In this document: piece by piece, positions 16,158-22,593 of the stretch
How the letters are laid out: the number at the start of each line of letters is the position of its first letter
How positions within the stretch are numbered: position 1 is the first letter of the stretch
Source: Snodgrassella alvi_G
GTDB taxonomy: Bacteria; Pseudomonadota; Gammaproteobacteria; Burkholderiales; Neisseriaceae
Assembly: GCA_946478525.1 (NCBI GenBank)
Contig: CAMLCH010000038.1
Coordinates: forward strand, 1-22,593
Direction of reading: 5' to 3'
Length of the DNA: 22,593 nucleotides
The notes under the pieces: model-generated
Database searches by the model: none
Seen by the model: the letters and a program-made list of their open reading frames with translations, nothing else
What the model was told of the DNA's origin: nothing
Program-made: the position numbers and the translations under genes

Positions 16158-17483
16158 TTGGAACAAAACAGTTTTACACATATTACGGATTGGAATCAAG
16201 ATGGTAAAGGTGTGGCCAGAGTTGATGGAAAAGTCATCTTTATTGACGAGGCTTTGCCGGGAGAAATAGTGCACTGGCAACCTGTACGGCAAAAAAAAAC
16301 TTATGCCGAGGGCAAAATCATTCAATTGCTAAAACCTAGTGCTAGCCGACAAAAACCGCGATGCGAATATTATACTAGTTGTGGTGGATGCAGTAGTCAA
16401 CATATTGAATTTACTACACAGGTTGCTCTGAAGCAACGTGCTTGGCTGAGCCAGATGCAGCGTCTGGGAAAAGTACAGCCTAAAGAACTAATTGCCCCGA
16501 TTTATGGCTGGCCTTGGCACTATCGACAACGTGTAACTCTGGCGACAAATTATAAACTAGGGCAATTACAAATGGGTTTTCGTGCTCGTCACAGCCATGA
16601 TGTAGTGGATATTGCTTATTGTCTGGTATTGCCTCGACATGTTTCTGAAGCTTTGAAACCTATTAAGGATGTATTACGGCATTGGCCAGAAAATAGTGTA
16701 GGCGATATCAAGATTAATCAAGGTAATGAAGTGACCGCGTTGACGTTGTATGTTAAGCAAATAACTACACGTATGCGGCGGGATGTTCATCAACTGATTA
16801 GACAGCTACAGGATAAGACTAATCAACGCTGGCAATGGTGGCTTAATGACGGACAAGATACTGTGTTGCAAACAACTCCATCAGAAACCGCAGATCTGTC
16901 TTACAATCTGCCTGAATATAGAATTAGCATTACATATTCACCAAATGATTTCACGCAGGTAAATCAAAATACCAATGCACTGATGGTGCATCGAGCGATG
17001 CAATGGCTGCAACCACAAGCTGGAGAGAAAATTATTGATTGGTTTTGTGGTTTGGGGAATTTTAGTTTGCCGATTGCACGTTTAGGTGCCCAAGTGACAG
17101 GAGTAGAAGGATCAGTATTAATGTGCCAACGGGCACAGGAAAACGCCCGTCGTAATGGGTTAACAAAATATACGCACTTTTATCAGGCTAATCTTTTTGA
17201 AATCACTAGCAAGAAGATCCAGCAATTAGATTATGCACATAAATGGTTACTTGATCCCCCGCGAGCTGGTGCTCAAAAGTTAATTGAAGCTTTAAATGAA
17301 ATGAATGATAAGTACTTACCTATTCGCATAGTCTATATTTCCTGTGACCCAGCTACTTTGGCACGAGATGCCAATTTACTGGTTAGACGAGGTTATCAAT
17401 ATCGTGCTGGCGGAATAATGAACCTGTTTGCACAAACTTCACATGTAGAGTCTATAGCCATATTTGACTGGGTGAATGATTAA
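16158..17483 (+). CDS. rlmD: 23S rRNA (uracil-1939-C5)-methyltransferase RlmD
   Basis: RlmD (RumA) methylates U1939 of 23S rRNA using S-adenosylmethionine and holds a [4Fe-4S] cluster. In the 441-residue product a TRAM domain (about 1-60, with GKGVAR and LPGE) comes first. The cluster cysteines are Cys69, Cys75, Cys78 (C-x5-C-x2-C) and Cys155. The methyltransferase domain has FTQVNQ (265-270), the SAM loop DWFCGLGNFSLP (294-305), DPPRAG (366-371) and the catalytic Cys396 in YISCDP. The start is TTG at 16158, supported by GAGGT (16146-16150) 7 bases upstream; no ATG fits. The RlmC paralogue is less likely given the TRAM domain and length. It is the only gene here with a clear TTG start. Confidence 0.95.
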   Translation: MEQNSFTHITDWNQDGKGVARVDGKVIFIDEALPGEIVHWQPVRQKKTYAEGKIIQLLKPSASRQKPRCEYYTSCGGCSSQHIEFTTQVALKQRAWLSQMQRLGKVQPKELIAPIYGWPWHYRQRVTLATNYKLGQLQMGFRARHSHDVVDIAYCLVLPRHVSEALKPIKDVLRHWPENSVGDIKINQGNEVTALTLYVKQITTRMRRDVHQLIRQLQDKTNQRWQWWLNDGQDTVLQTTPSETADLSYNLPEYRISITYSPNDFTQVNQNTNALMVHRAMQWLQPQAGEKIIDWFCGLGNFSLPIARLGAQVTGVEGSVLMCQRAQENARRNGLTKYTHFYQANLFEITSKKIQQLDYAHKWLLDPPRAGAQKLIEALNEMNDKYLPIRIVYISCDPATLARDANLLVRRGYQYRAGGIMNLFAQTSHVESIAIFDWVND

Positions 17484-17698
17484 ATAGGAGAGGCTGTGAG
17501 TTGAATAACATTACATTCATTGTAATAAAATTGTTAAAGAGTCTTTATTTTGAATATGGGGTACTGAATATAAATAAATAAATTTATTGGAATTATAAAT
17601 TTGTTCACAATGGTAAATAAGGGTTGATATTTAAATTTTGTCATAAAAAGGTTAATATAAATAAACTTTTTTAATATAGTATTAAAAGGGAATGCCTG

Positions 17699-18274
17699 AT
17701 GGCAAAATTGACTACCCTAGTGGCTGTAATCTGTGTAGGCATGATTATGCCTGTTTTAGCAGCCAATTATAAAATTGATCCAATGCATACCAATGCTCGA
17801 TTTACTCTTGACCATTTTGCTACCTCCAGTAATGTTGGCGGTTTTTACAACTTGAATGGTGAAGTGCACTATGATGCTAGTGCAAAGACCGGATTCGTAG
17901 ATATTAGTATTCCGTTAACATCGTTAAATACAGGACGTAAAATATTTGATGAACATTTGTTAGGTAAGGATTTCTTTAATGTTGGCAAATACCCGACAAT
18001 GCGCTTTGTATCCAAACAGTGGGTTTTTAGTAAAAATGGTAAAGTCAGAGCTGTACTTGGACAGTTAACGATGCTTGGACAAACAAAGCAGGTGAAATTA
18101 AAAGCAAATAAATTTAATTGCTATCATAATGCGTTGACCTCATCAGAAGTTTGTGGTGGGGACTTTGAAGGAATTATTGATCGCTCTGAATGGGGATTGA
18201 ATCATTTTCTTGCAGAGATACCGGCCAGTCGGTTCGTAAAGTTAAATATTCAGGTAGAAGCGGTTAAACAATAA
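17699..18274 (+). CDS. YceI-family periplasmic protein
   Basis: YceI proteins are secreted lipocalin-like beta barrels that bind isoprenoid or other long lipid chains; the physiological role is often unclear. The 191-residue product has a signal peptide (1-21, cleavage near VLA-AN) and the family landmarks: YKIDPMHTNARFTLDHF at the start of the mature part, GxF near 47, the SLNTGRKIFDEHL and KDFFNVGKYPTMRF segments (about 75-101), GQLTMLGQTKQVKL, and the C-terminal FEGIIDRSEWGLNHF. Two cysteines (140, 152) may form a disulfide. AAGGGA lies about 8 bases before ATG. It is monocistronic by appearance. Confidence 0.93.
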   Translation: MAKLTTLVAVICVGMIMPVLAANYKIDPMHTNARFTLDHFATSSNVGGFYNLNGEVHYDASAKTGFVDISIPLTSLNTGRKIFDEHLLGKDFFNVGKYPTMRFVSKQWVFSKNGKVRAVLGQLTMLGQTKQVKLKANKFNCYHNALTSSEVCGGDFEGIIDRSEWGLNHFLAEIPASRFVKLNIQVEAVKQ

Positions 18275-18611
18275 ATGAATATTGAATCGGAGTACTTTTG
18301 TAATGCAAATTTTATAAATAAAACTTTAAAAATTTGCTGACTGAAAGAGAAGATTGCTGACTTCTTACAGTTAAGAACCCGTAAGCAAGATAGTAAAAAT
18401 AAATTTTCAATATTTATGGTGGGTCTATACTTCTCCAATTGTTCGTTTGTTCAGCCAGATGGCAAGAAGTAAGTAGCAAAACTTGCTAAATTATTTGATT
18501 GCAGTTTTTTTCTATAAACTTGGGCTTAATAAGAGTTTTTAACTATATAAAAATACCTTCAATTATATTATGTTGGTATGAAAAATTAATCATATTTATT
18601 TAAATCTGAAA
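18275..18611. other. Spacer between convergent yceI-like and parvulin genes
   Basis: AT-rich, no gene seen. It holds an inverted repeat (18305-18337, listed separately) and two copies of TTGCTGACT (18334-18342 and 18354-18362) exactly 20 bases apart, with no known role. Confidence 0.45.
18305..18337. repeat. 9-bp inverted repeat downstream of the YceI gene
   Basis: GCAAATTTT (18305-18313) and AAAATTTGC (18329-18337) with a 15-base spacer, 30 bases after the yceI stop. It may act as a 3' hairpin for that transcript, but no T-run follows and the stem is AT-rich. Confidence 0.4.
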
Positions 18612-18636
18612 TAAAAACGGTGCCATATGGCACCGT
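18612..18636 (-). terminator. Intrinsic terminator of the yciB-to-parvulin operon
   Basis: The 20-base perfect palindrome ACGGTGCCATATGGCACCGT (18617-18636) forms an 8-bp stem with ATAT loop; on the minus strand it is followed by a T-run (AAAAA of the plus strand at about 18613-18617). It starts 21 bases past the stop of the last operon gene. Confidence 0.93.
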
Positions 18637-18657
18637 ATCTAAAGAATCTGAATATTA

Positions 18658-19404
18658 CTAAGGATTATTAATACCATTTTTCTTCAGTAACTCTTCAATT
18701 TGTTGCTGAACTTTTTCTTGTTTTGCCATTTCACGGAACTGTTCTTTGACCTGCTCAAATGCTGGTGCATTGTTCGCTTGCCGGACACCAGCTAATTTCA
18801 GCAGATAAAAACGCCCTTCATATTCAAATACGTTTGAGGTAATCTGCCCTTTAACTAATGGTCGCACCAAACGAGCAAATTCGGCAGGCAGTTGCTGAGC
18901 ACTAATCCAGTTAGTTGTTGTTGCGTCTGGATTTGTCTGCTTTAACAGCTCCTCATAAGCGAGACCTTTTTTCAGTTTAGTCAGACCCTCTTCAGCAGCT
19001 TTTGGGGTCGGGAAAACAATGGGTAGCAGATTAATTTCACGATTATACAAATCATATTGATGTCGCACATCACTATCGGTAACTTTAGTGTGGGCAACCA
19101 GATATTGTACATATTGTGTGGCATAGAATCTTGCTTCAATATTTTGCCAGGCAGCCTGAGTTTCAGGCCGTTTATCCAGTCCAGCTTTTAGTGCTTCTGC
19201 TTTCAATATATCGGCAGTTTGCAACTGTCGCGTTATATCTGCTTTAAGTTTATTCAGATCGGGAGCAGTTTCCTGGGGTTGTTTCTCTATTACCCGCTGC
19301 AGAAATTCATTTACACGTGCACTGTCAATTGAAGGCGGATCAGCAAAAGCCAGACTGGTAGTGATGACAGTCAAACCAGCTAACCAGATTGTGGATTTTT
19401 TCAT
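18658..19404 (-). CDS. Periplasmic SurA/PpiC-like protein with degenerate parvulin domain
   Basis: A 248-residue exported protein related to parvulin-type peptidyl-prolyl isomerases and chaperones. It has a signal peptide (1-21, cleavage after AFA), a helical SurA-N-like region (about 25-108) and a parvulin-like domain (about 111-198, with GLAYEELLKQTNPDA, LVKGQITSNVF and YEGRFYLLKLAG). The usual parvulin GG motif after the S/N-x-D helix is absent: the sequence there is ATTTNWIS (161-168). The His of the first strand is also not seen (REINLLPIVF). I infer a chaperone-like role rather than isomerase activity. The last 40 residues are charged, coiled-coil-like. ATG 19404 has AGGA 9 bases upstream and is preferred to TTG 19410. 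It lies 38 bases behind the larger paralogue and is the last gene of the operon. Confidence 0.8.
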   Translation of the reverse strand: MKKSTIWLAGLTVITTSLAFADPPSIDSARVNEFLQRVIEKQPQETAPDLNKLKADITRQLQTADILKAEALKAGLDKRPETQAAWQNIEARFYATQYVQYLVAHTKVTDSDVRHQYDLYNREINLLPIVFPTPKAAEEGLTKLKKGLAYEELLKQTNPDATTTNWISAQQLPAEFARLVRPLVKGQITSNVFEYEGRFYLLKLAGVRQANNAPAFEQVKEQFREMAKQEKVQQQIEELLKKNGINNP

Positions 19405-19442
19405 GTCCAATGTTCCTGTCAGGGTTTTATGCCAGTAGCAAA

Positions 19443-20318
19443 TTAATATTTAATATTTGCGTTTTTGTACAATTGTTCTATAGCAGAATTTACTATGGCA
19501 TTCTGTAACCCGCGAGCTAAAGCAGGTTCTGCCTCTTTCTGTGAACGGATTTTCATTGGTCTGATATCATTAACATAGAAAATGACATTAATACTATTAT
19601 TCGGTTGGATTTGAACCGGAGTGGCTGTAAATTGTCCTTTTTTCAAATTTTTGATAGCATCAAAAACGGGTTGAGCATTTTCCTGTAAATCTTTTAAGTT
19701 AATATAATTTTTGGCAATACCACCATTTTGACGACCAGCCTCATCCACAGTGTATTGCTTGGCTACAGCACGGAAATCTTTCTTAGCATTTAAAGCAGCA
19801 ATGGCTTGATTAGCACTGGCTGCATCTTTAGTAATAATTTCACCTAATTGAACTTCTTTTACACCTGAATATTTTTGAACCAGTTCTTTATAGGCTTTTT
19901 GGATTTCTTCAGGTTTAACAGGATTATTTTTAATAACATTCGACAGATAGGCTTGCGTTAACAGATCATCTTTAAAAATAGCCCATTGTGCACTGAAACC
20001 TGGTTTTTTATCATCCCCTAGCTCTTTAGCTTTAGCCTCAGCTTGTTTTATCACATCCAGATACGTGGGATCTTTATCCAGTTGCTGTTTTTTAGCAGCT
20101 TGTATTAGCAACGTACGAGTTACCAAACGACTAGTGATTTCCTGCCGTAACTGAGGTGAATTCTGAATTTGGTTATTACTTTCTTTAACCAGTGCAGATA
20201 CTTGATTGTCAATTTCTTTGCTATCGATTTTTGTGCCATTTACAGTAACAACAGTTTGCGCCGAAGTAAGGCCAGCTAAACTTAACAATAAAGCAGCTGC
20301 GATAAGGTGTTTCTTCAT
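19443..20318 (-). CDS. Periplasmic parvulin-type peptidyl-prolyl cis-trans isomerase (PpiC/SurA-like)
   Basis: A 291-residue exported folding factor, expected to assist outer-membrane and secreted proteins in the periplasm. It has a signal peptide (1-20, cleavage after TSA), a SurA-N-type start (VVTVNGTKIDSKEIDNQV), a long helical region (to about 148) and a parvulin domain (about 151-253) that keeps DFRAVAKQYTVDEAGRQNGGIA (171-192) with the GG at 189-190, LKKGQF and VIFYVNDIRP. A C-terminal helix (ALARGLQNAIVNSAIEQLY) follows, as in SurA/PpiC homologues of Neisseria. bolA lies 36 bases upstream and the second parvulin 38 bases downstream, all on one strand. The ribosome binding site is a weak GAAAGA. 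Confidence 0.88.
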   Translation of the reverse strand: MKKHLIAAALLLSLAGLTSAQTVVTVNGTKIDSKEIDNQVSALVKESNNQIQNSPQLRQEITSRLVTRTLLIQAAKKQQLDKDPTYLDVIKQAEAKAKELGDDKKPGFSAQWAIFKDDLLTQAYLSNVIKNNPVKPEEIQKAYKELVQKYSGVKEVQLGEIITKDAASANQAIAALNAKKDFRAVAKQYTVDEAGRQNGGIAKNYINLKDLQENAQPVFDAIKNLKKGQFTATPVQIQPNNSINVIFYVNDIRPMKIRSQKEAEPALARGLQNAIVNSAIEQLYKNANIKY

Positions 20319-20354
20319 AATAAGAGTCTTTCTTTTGTTAATTTAAAAGCAAAA

Positions 20355-20630
20355 TTATAGCGCTAAATATTCGCTGCTAGTTAATGCTTTGATACTTATA
20401 GCGTGAATCGCGCGTTGTTCAAACAAATCTTTCAGTAACTGATAAACTTTTCGTTGTCGTTCCATGCGAGTTAAATTAGTAAACGCATCACTGACAATCA
20501 GTAACTGAAAATGTCCCCCACCGGTATTATGTATGTGCCCACTGTGCAGGTGGCTATGATCAGTAATATTAATCTGTTTTGGTTGTAATGATCTTAGGCG
20601 CTGATGGATTGCAGGCTGAACATCAATCAT
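20355..20630 (-). CDS. bolA: BolA family protein
   Basis: BolA proteins bind monothiol glutaredoxins through a shared Fe-S cluster and influence iron handling, stress response and cell shape. The 91-residue product has the class II KH-like BolA fold: the metal-loop histidines HSHLHSGH (25-32), GGGHFQLLIVSDAF (37-50), the basic ERQRKVYQLL helix (57-66), and the C-terminal IHAISIKALTSSEY with the invariant His76. The start ATG overlaps the end of yciI by 8 bases, so translation is probably coupled. BolA and IbaG subtypes cannot be separated safely by eye. Confidence 0.93.
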   Translation of the reverse strand: MIDVQPAIHQRLRSLQPKQINITDHSHLHSGHIHNTGGGHFQLLIVSDAFTNLTRMERQRKVYQLLKDLFEQRAIHAISIKALTSSEYLAL

Positions 20631-20916
20631 CCGGCAAAACTTTCTTAAATGGACGAATCAGTACTTCCTCATATACACCAGCATCAACATATGGATCCTG
20701 TTCTGCCCAAGTCTGAGCATCATCCAGAGAGTCAAAATCAGCAATAATAAGACTACCGGAAAAGTTATTCTCATCGTCAGGTAATGGATTCGGACCAGCA
20801 ACCAGTAAACGATTTTGTGCCTGTAATTCTTGCAAACGTGCCAAATGTAGTGGTCTAACCTGTAAGCGTGCTTGCAGGCTATGTTCATTATCAGTGGCTA
20901 AAATCATAAATAACAT
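20623..20916 (-). CDS. yciI: YciI family protein
   Basis: A 97-residue YCII-domain protein of ferredoxin-like alpha/beta fold; biochemical role not established for the family. Visible family features are RPLHLARLQEL (21-31, with the conserved R-x-x-H), GPNPL (41-45), SGSLIIADFDSLDDAQTWAEQDPYVDAGVYEEVLIRPF (53-90). The ATG at 20916 has AAGGA 9 bases upstream, inside the end of yciB, and the two genes overlap by one base (TAATG). It overlaps bolA by 8 bases at its other end. The order yciB-yciI-bolA-parvulin suggests an envelope or division-related housekeeping unit. Confidence 0.92.
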   Translation of the reverse strand: MLFMILATDNEHSLQARLQVRPLHLARLQELQAQNRLLVAGPNPLPDDENNFSGSLIIADFDSLDDAQTWAEQDPYVDAGVYEEVLIRPFKKVLPDD

Positions 20917-21452
20917 TACAATTGATCCTTTCGTTGAAATACATTGATATAAAAGGATTGTCCGATAGCAAACAAAAACAGCAAAACAGGACTGCCAAAG
21001 AGTTTATAGTTTACCCATTGTTCTTCTGTGAAGTTATAAGCAACAATCAGATTTAATCCTCCTAACACCAGTAAAAATACAACCCATGCATAAGTGAGTT
21101 TACGCCACATTGTATCAGGGAGCGTAATTTCTTTACCGATGGTACTTTTTAAAATATTTTTATTGAGTAACTGTGAAAAAAATAAACCAGTAGCCATAAT
21201 CCAGAATAATACTGAAGGTTTCCACATAATAAAATGTGGATTTTTTAGCAGAATAGTGGCACCGCCAAATACAATGACTAGAAGGAGACTGACCCACTGC
21301 ATCGTTTGTAAACGGCGATATCTATACAAACACCATCCCGCCTGAATAAGACCGGCACCAATAGCTACTTCGGTAGCAAGTATAATATTTTTTGTTAGCT
21401 CATAAGTAACAAAAAAAAGGATAACTACTAAAAATTCAAAGATGGATTTCAT
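20916..21452 (-). CDS. yciB: Inner membrane septation protein YciB (IspZ / septation protein A)
   Basis: YciB is a polytopic inner-membrane protein linked to septation and envelope synthesis in E. coli and Shigella. The 178-residue product has about five hydrophobic segments (roughly 6-20, 23-38, 52-68, 78-93, 119-139 and a final one at 149-166). The family signatures are present: KNPHFIMWKPSVLFW (70-84), TMWRKLTYAWVVFF-like segment (114-127) and GGLNLIVAYNFTEEQWVNYKLFG (131-153). Length is normal. It is the first gene of the five-gene minus-strand operon; a 12-bp palindrome lies 40 bases ahead of it. Confidence 0.95.
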   Translation of the reverse strand: MKSIFEFLVVILFFVTYELTKNIILATEVAIGAGLIQAGWCLYRYRRLQTMQWVSLLLVIVFGGATILLKNPHFIMWKPSVLFWIMATGLFFSQLLNKNILKSTIGKEITLPDTMWRKLTYAWVVFLLVLGGLNLIVAYNFTEEQWVNYKLFGSPVLLFLFAIGQSFYINVFQRKDQL

Positions 21453-22139
21453 TATTCGGTTGATTTCAGCTTCAGAAAAGTCAGAAAATTAGAATCGCGA
21501 TTCAGAAGATGGTTATGATACCCTAAGTTTTAAGATTTATCTTTGTTTACTGGATACTTTTATCCATCAGATTGATGTTTATTGTGTATTTTTCATAAAA
21601 ATTTTAAAAATCATTATGCTAAGTTAAGTTATTTGTCAATTTTGGATTTATGATCATACAGATTTAGTTTTACAGATAATAATATTCATTGTAAATTAAT
21701 TTATATTTCTCCCCTAAAGCTTCTTAATTTACATATACATTCTATCACGATTTTTATTTTTTACCAATCTTTACAATAAATATTAAATTTGTCAGATGCT
21801 TCTATCAACTTCAACATCACACCTTCAAAATACAAAAATCATTTAGTCTATTTCTGATAACTCATTATGGAAGCATTACATATTTGTGTTTTTTAAATGT
21901 AATTCATTTTGAGTATTTGGATATTTGAGTAAGAGAACCTTTATTTCTACACAATTTGGGAAATAAAAAACAAATAATAATGCTTCTTGGTGGGGTGTAC
22001 TGGCTATTTCAGTATAAAAGAATATATTGATGTACATATTGCTTTCTTCAGAAAAACAGTAATGGTCTAATTTTCGCTAATGCAAGATAAAACTGATAAT
22101 ACGATTACTTGTTTTTTGCTTATCATAGTGGGTTCTTAA
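21453..22139. other. Long AT-rich spacer between the yciB operon and the broken endolysin
   Basis: 687 bases. The left end must carry the promoter of the yciB operon. No intact gene is seen. Short stop-interrupted frames between about 21980 and 22136 (for example WWGVLAISV) might be further remnants of a gene next to the endolysin, but I cannot support a family. Confidence 0.45.
21492..21503. promoter_or_regulatory. 12-bp palindrome upstream of yciB (possible operator)
   Basis: GAATCGCGATTC is a perfect palindrome 40 bases before the yciB start, in the region where the promoter or leader must lie. It stands out by its GC core in AT-rich DNA. Binding protein unknown. Confidence 0.3.
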
Positions 22140-22553
22140 TCATTAAAATCTAATCTCAATAATATTGACAGAATCGAAAAATTGCATCCTATTATTTCGG
22201 CTATAACTTATAAATTTATTAAACAAGTTGAAAGAGAACTGTCTATTAAATTGAGAGTTGGGCTAAGGTAGAGAATCATTGCCGAACAAGATGCTCTTTA
22301 CGCTAAAGGTATGTACTCAACAGGAAAATTGGTAGGTGGAAAAGGATTCGTAACAAATGCGAAGGGTGGTACAAGCTATCATAACCGTGGTTTGGCTATA
22401 GATGTATTTGATATTAAAGACGGTAAAATAGTAGAGCCCCTCTTTAATGGAGAGGTAATGAAAACTATTGTGAAAATTGCCAAGTCTGATGGTTTTTCAT
22501 GAGATGGCGATTGGAAGACTTTTAAGGATTATCCCCATTATGAGTACATATAG
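22140..22553 (+). pseudogene. Broken phage-type M15 endolysin (L-alanyl-D-glutamate peptidase-like)
   Basis: One reading frame carries a nearly complete M15 peptidoglycan peptidase of about 130 codons. It reads RIEKLHP and VERELSIKLRV, then GLR, a TAG stop (22269-22271), AEQDALYAKG, TNAKGGTSYHNRGLAIDV with zinc ligands His (22380) and Asp (22401), VKIAKSDGFS, a TGA stop (22500-22502), then DGDWKTFKDYPHYE with the third zinc ligand His (22536), and a final TAG at 22551. Homologues have GF-x-W-GGDW here, so the TGA replaces a Trp codon. About two residues before GLR also seem missing, and no ATG/GTG/TTG start fits the N-terminus. All zinc ligands remain, so decay looks recent. It is probably a prophage remnant. 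An intact M15 domain starting at ATG 22311 would lack both ends. Confidence 0.85.
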
Positions 22554-22593
22554 AGGTAGTTATTTAATAGGCGAAAATAAAATACTGTGAAGG

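Noticed and set aside
17510..17526. ATTACA/TGTAAT hairpin as rlmD terminator
   Set aside because: Only six AT-rich base pairs and no T-run after it.
22500..22502. TGA read as tryptophan (alternative genetic code)
   Set aside because: Intact genes in the window use TGG for Trp with no in-frame TGA, and the same frame also carries a TAG at 22269; simple gene decay explains both.

Overview
The window looks like a chromosomal piece of an AT-rich, host-associated betaproteobacterium of the family Neisseriaceae; a Snodgrassella-like bee-gut symbiont is my best guess. This is inferred from the gene neighbourhoods (tpiA-secG-tRNA-Leu, acpP-fabF, zapA-6S RNA, yciB-yciI-bolA-parvulin), the protein style, and the long AT-rich spacers around well-kept housekeeping genes. 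The first 28 bases are not genomic. They match the end of an Illumina Nextera transposase adapter, so base 1 is a contig edge with untrimmed adapter.

Layout, left to right. Positions 30-191 hold the 3' end of an unrecognised gene cut by the contig edge. A secreted alpha/beta hydrolase follows (709-1737). Next come tpiA and secG with a tRNA-Leu(GAG) closed by a strong terminator (2051-3317), then a cytoplasmic S9 prolyl-oligopeptidase-type peptidase (3423-5441). The fatty-acid pair acpP-fabF (6168-7746) has its own promoter, a leader hairpin, a terminator-like hairpin between the genes and a terminator at the end. gpsA (8327-9304) leads into a ZapB-like coiled-coil gene and zapA (9389-10005), followed directly by 6S RNA and its terminator (10022-10244). 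dnaE occupies 10721-14170. A periplasmic L,D-transpeptidase lies on the minus strand (14732-15700), then a decayed carboxymuconolactone-decarboxylase-like fragment (about 15880-16098), rlmD (16158-17483) and a YceI-family periplasmic protein (17699-18274).

The right side is a compact five-gene minus-strand operon: yciB, yciI, bolA and two SurA/parvulin-type periplasmic foldases (21452 down to 18658), ended by a textbook terminator at 18612-18636. At the far right (22140-22553) is a broken phage-type M15 endolysin with two in-frame stops, one of them apparently a Trp-to-TGA change.

Functionally the window is core metabolism and envelope biology: glycolysis (TpiA), phospholipid precursor (GpsA), fatty acids (AcpP, FabF), secretion (SecG), division (ZapB-like, ZapA, YciB), replication (DnaE), rRNA modification (RlmD), transcription control (6S RNA) and the cell wall or periplasm (L,D-transpeptidase, YceI, parvulins). 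I see no defence system, CRISPR array, insertion sequence or biosynthetic cluster, and no convincing undescribed system. The most notable items are the decayed genes (M15 endolysin, CMD-like remnant, a weak aroC-like small frame), the regulatory hairpins around acpP-fabF, the pair of parvulins of which one seems to have lost its active-site motif, and the adapter artefact.
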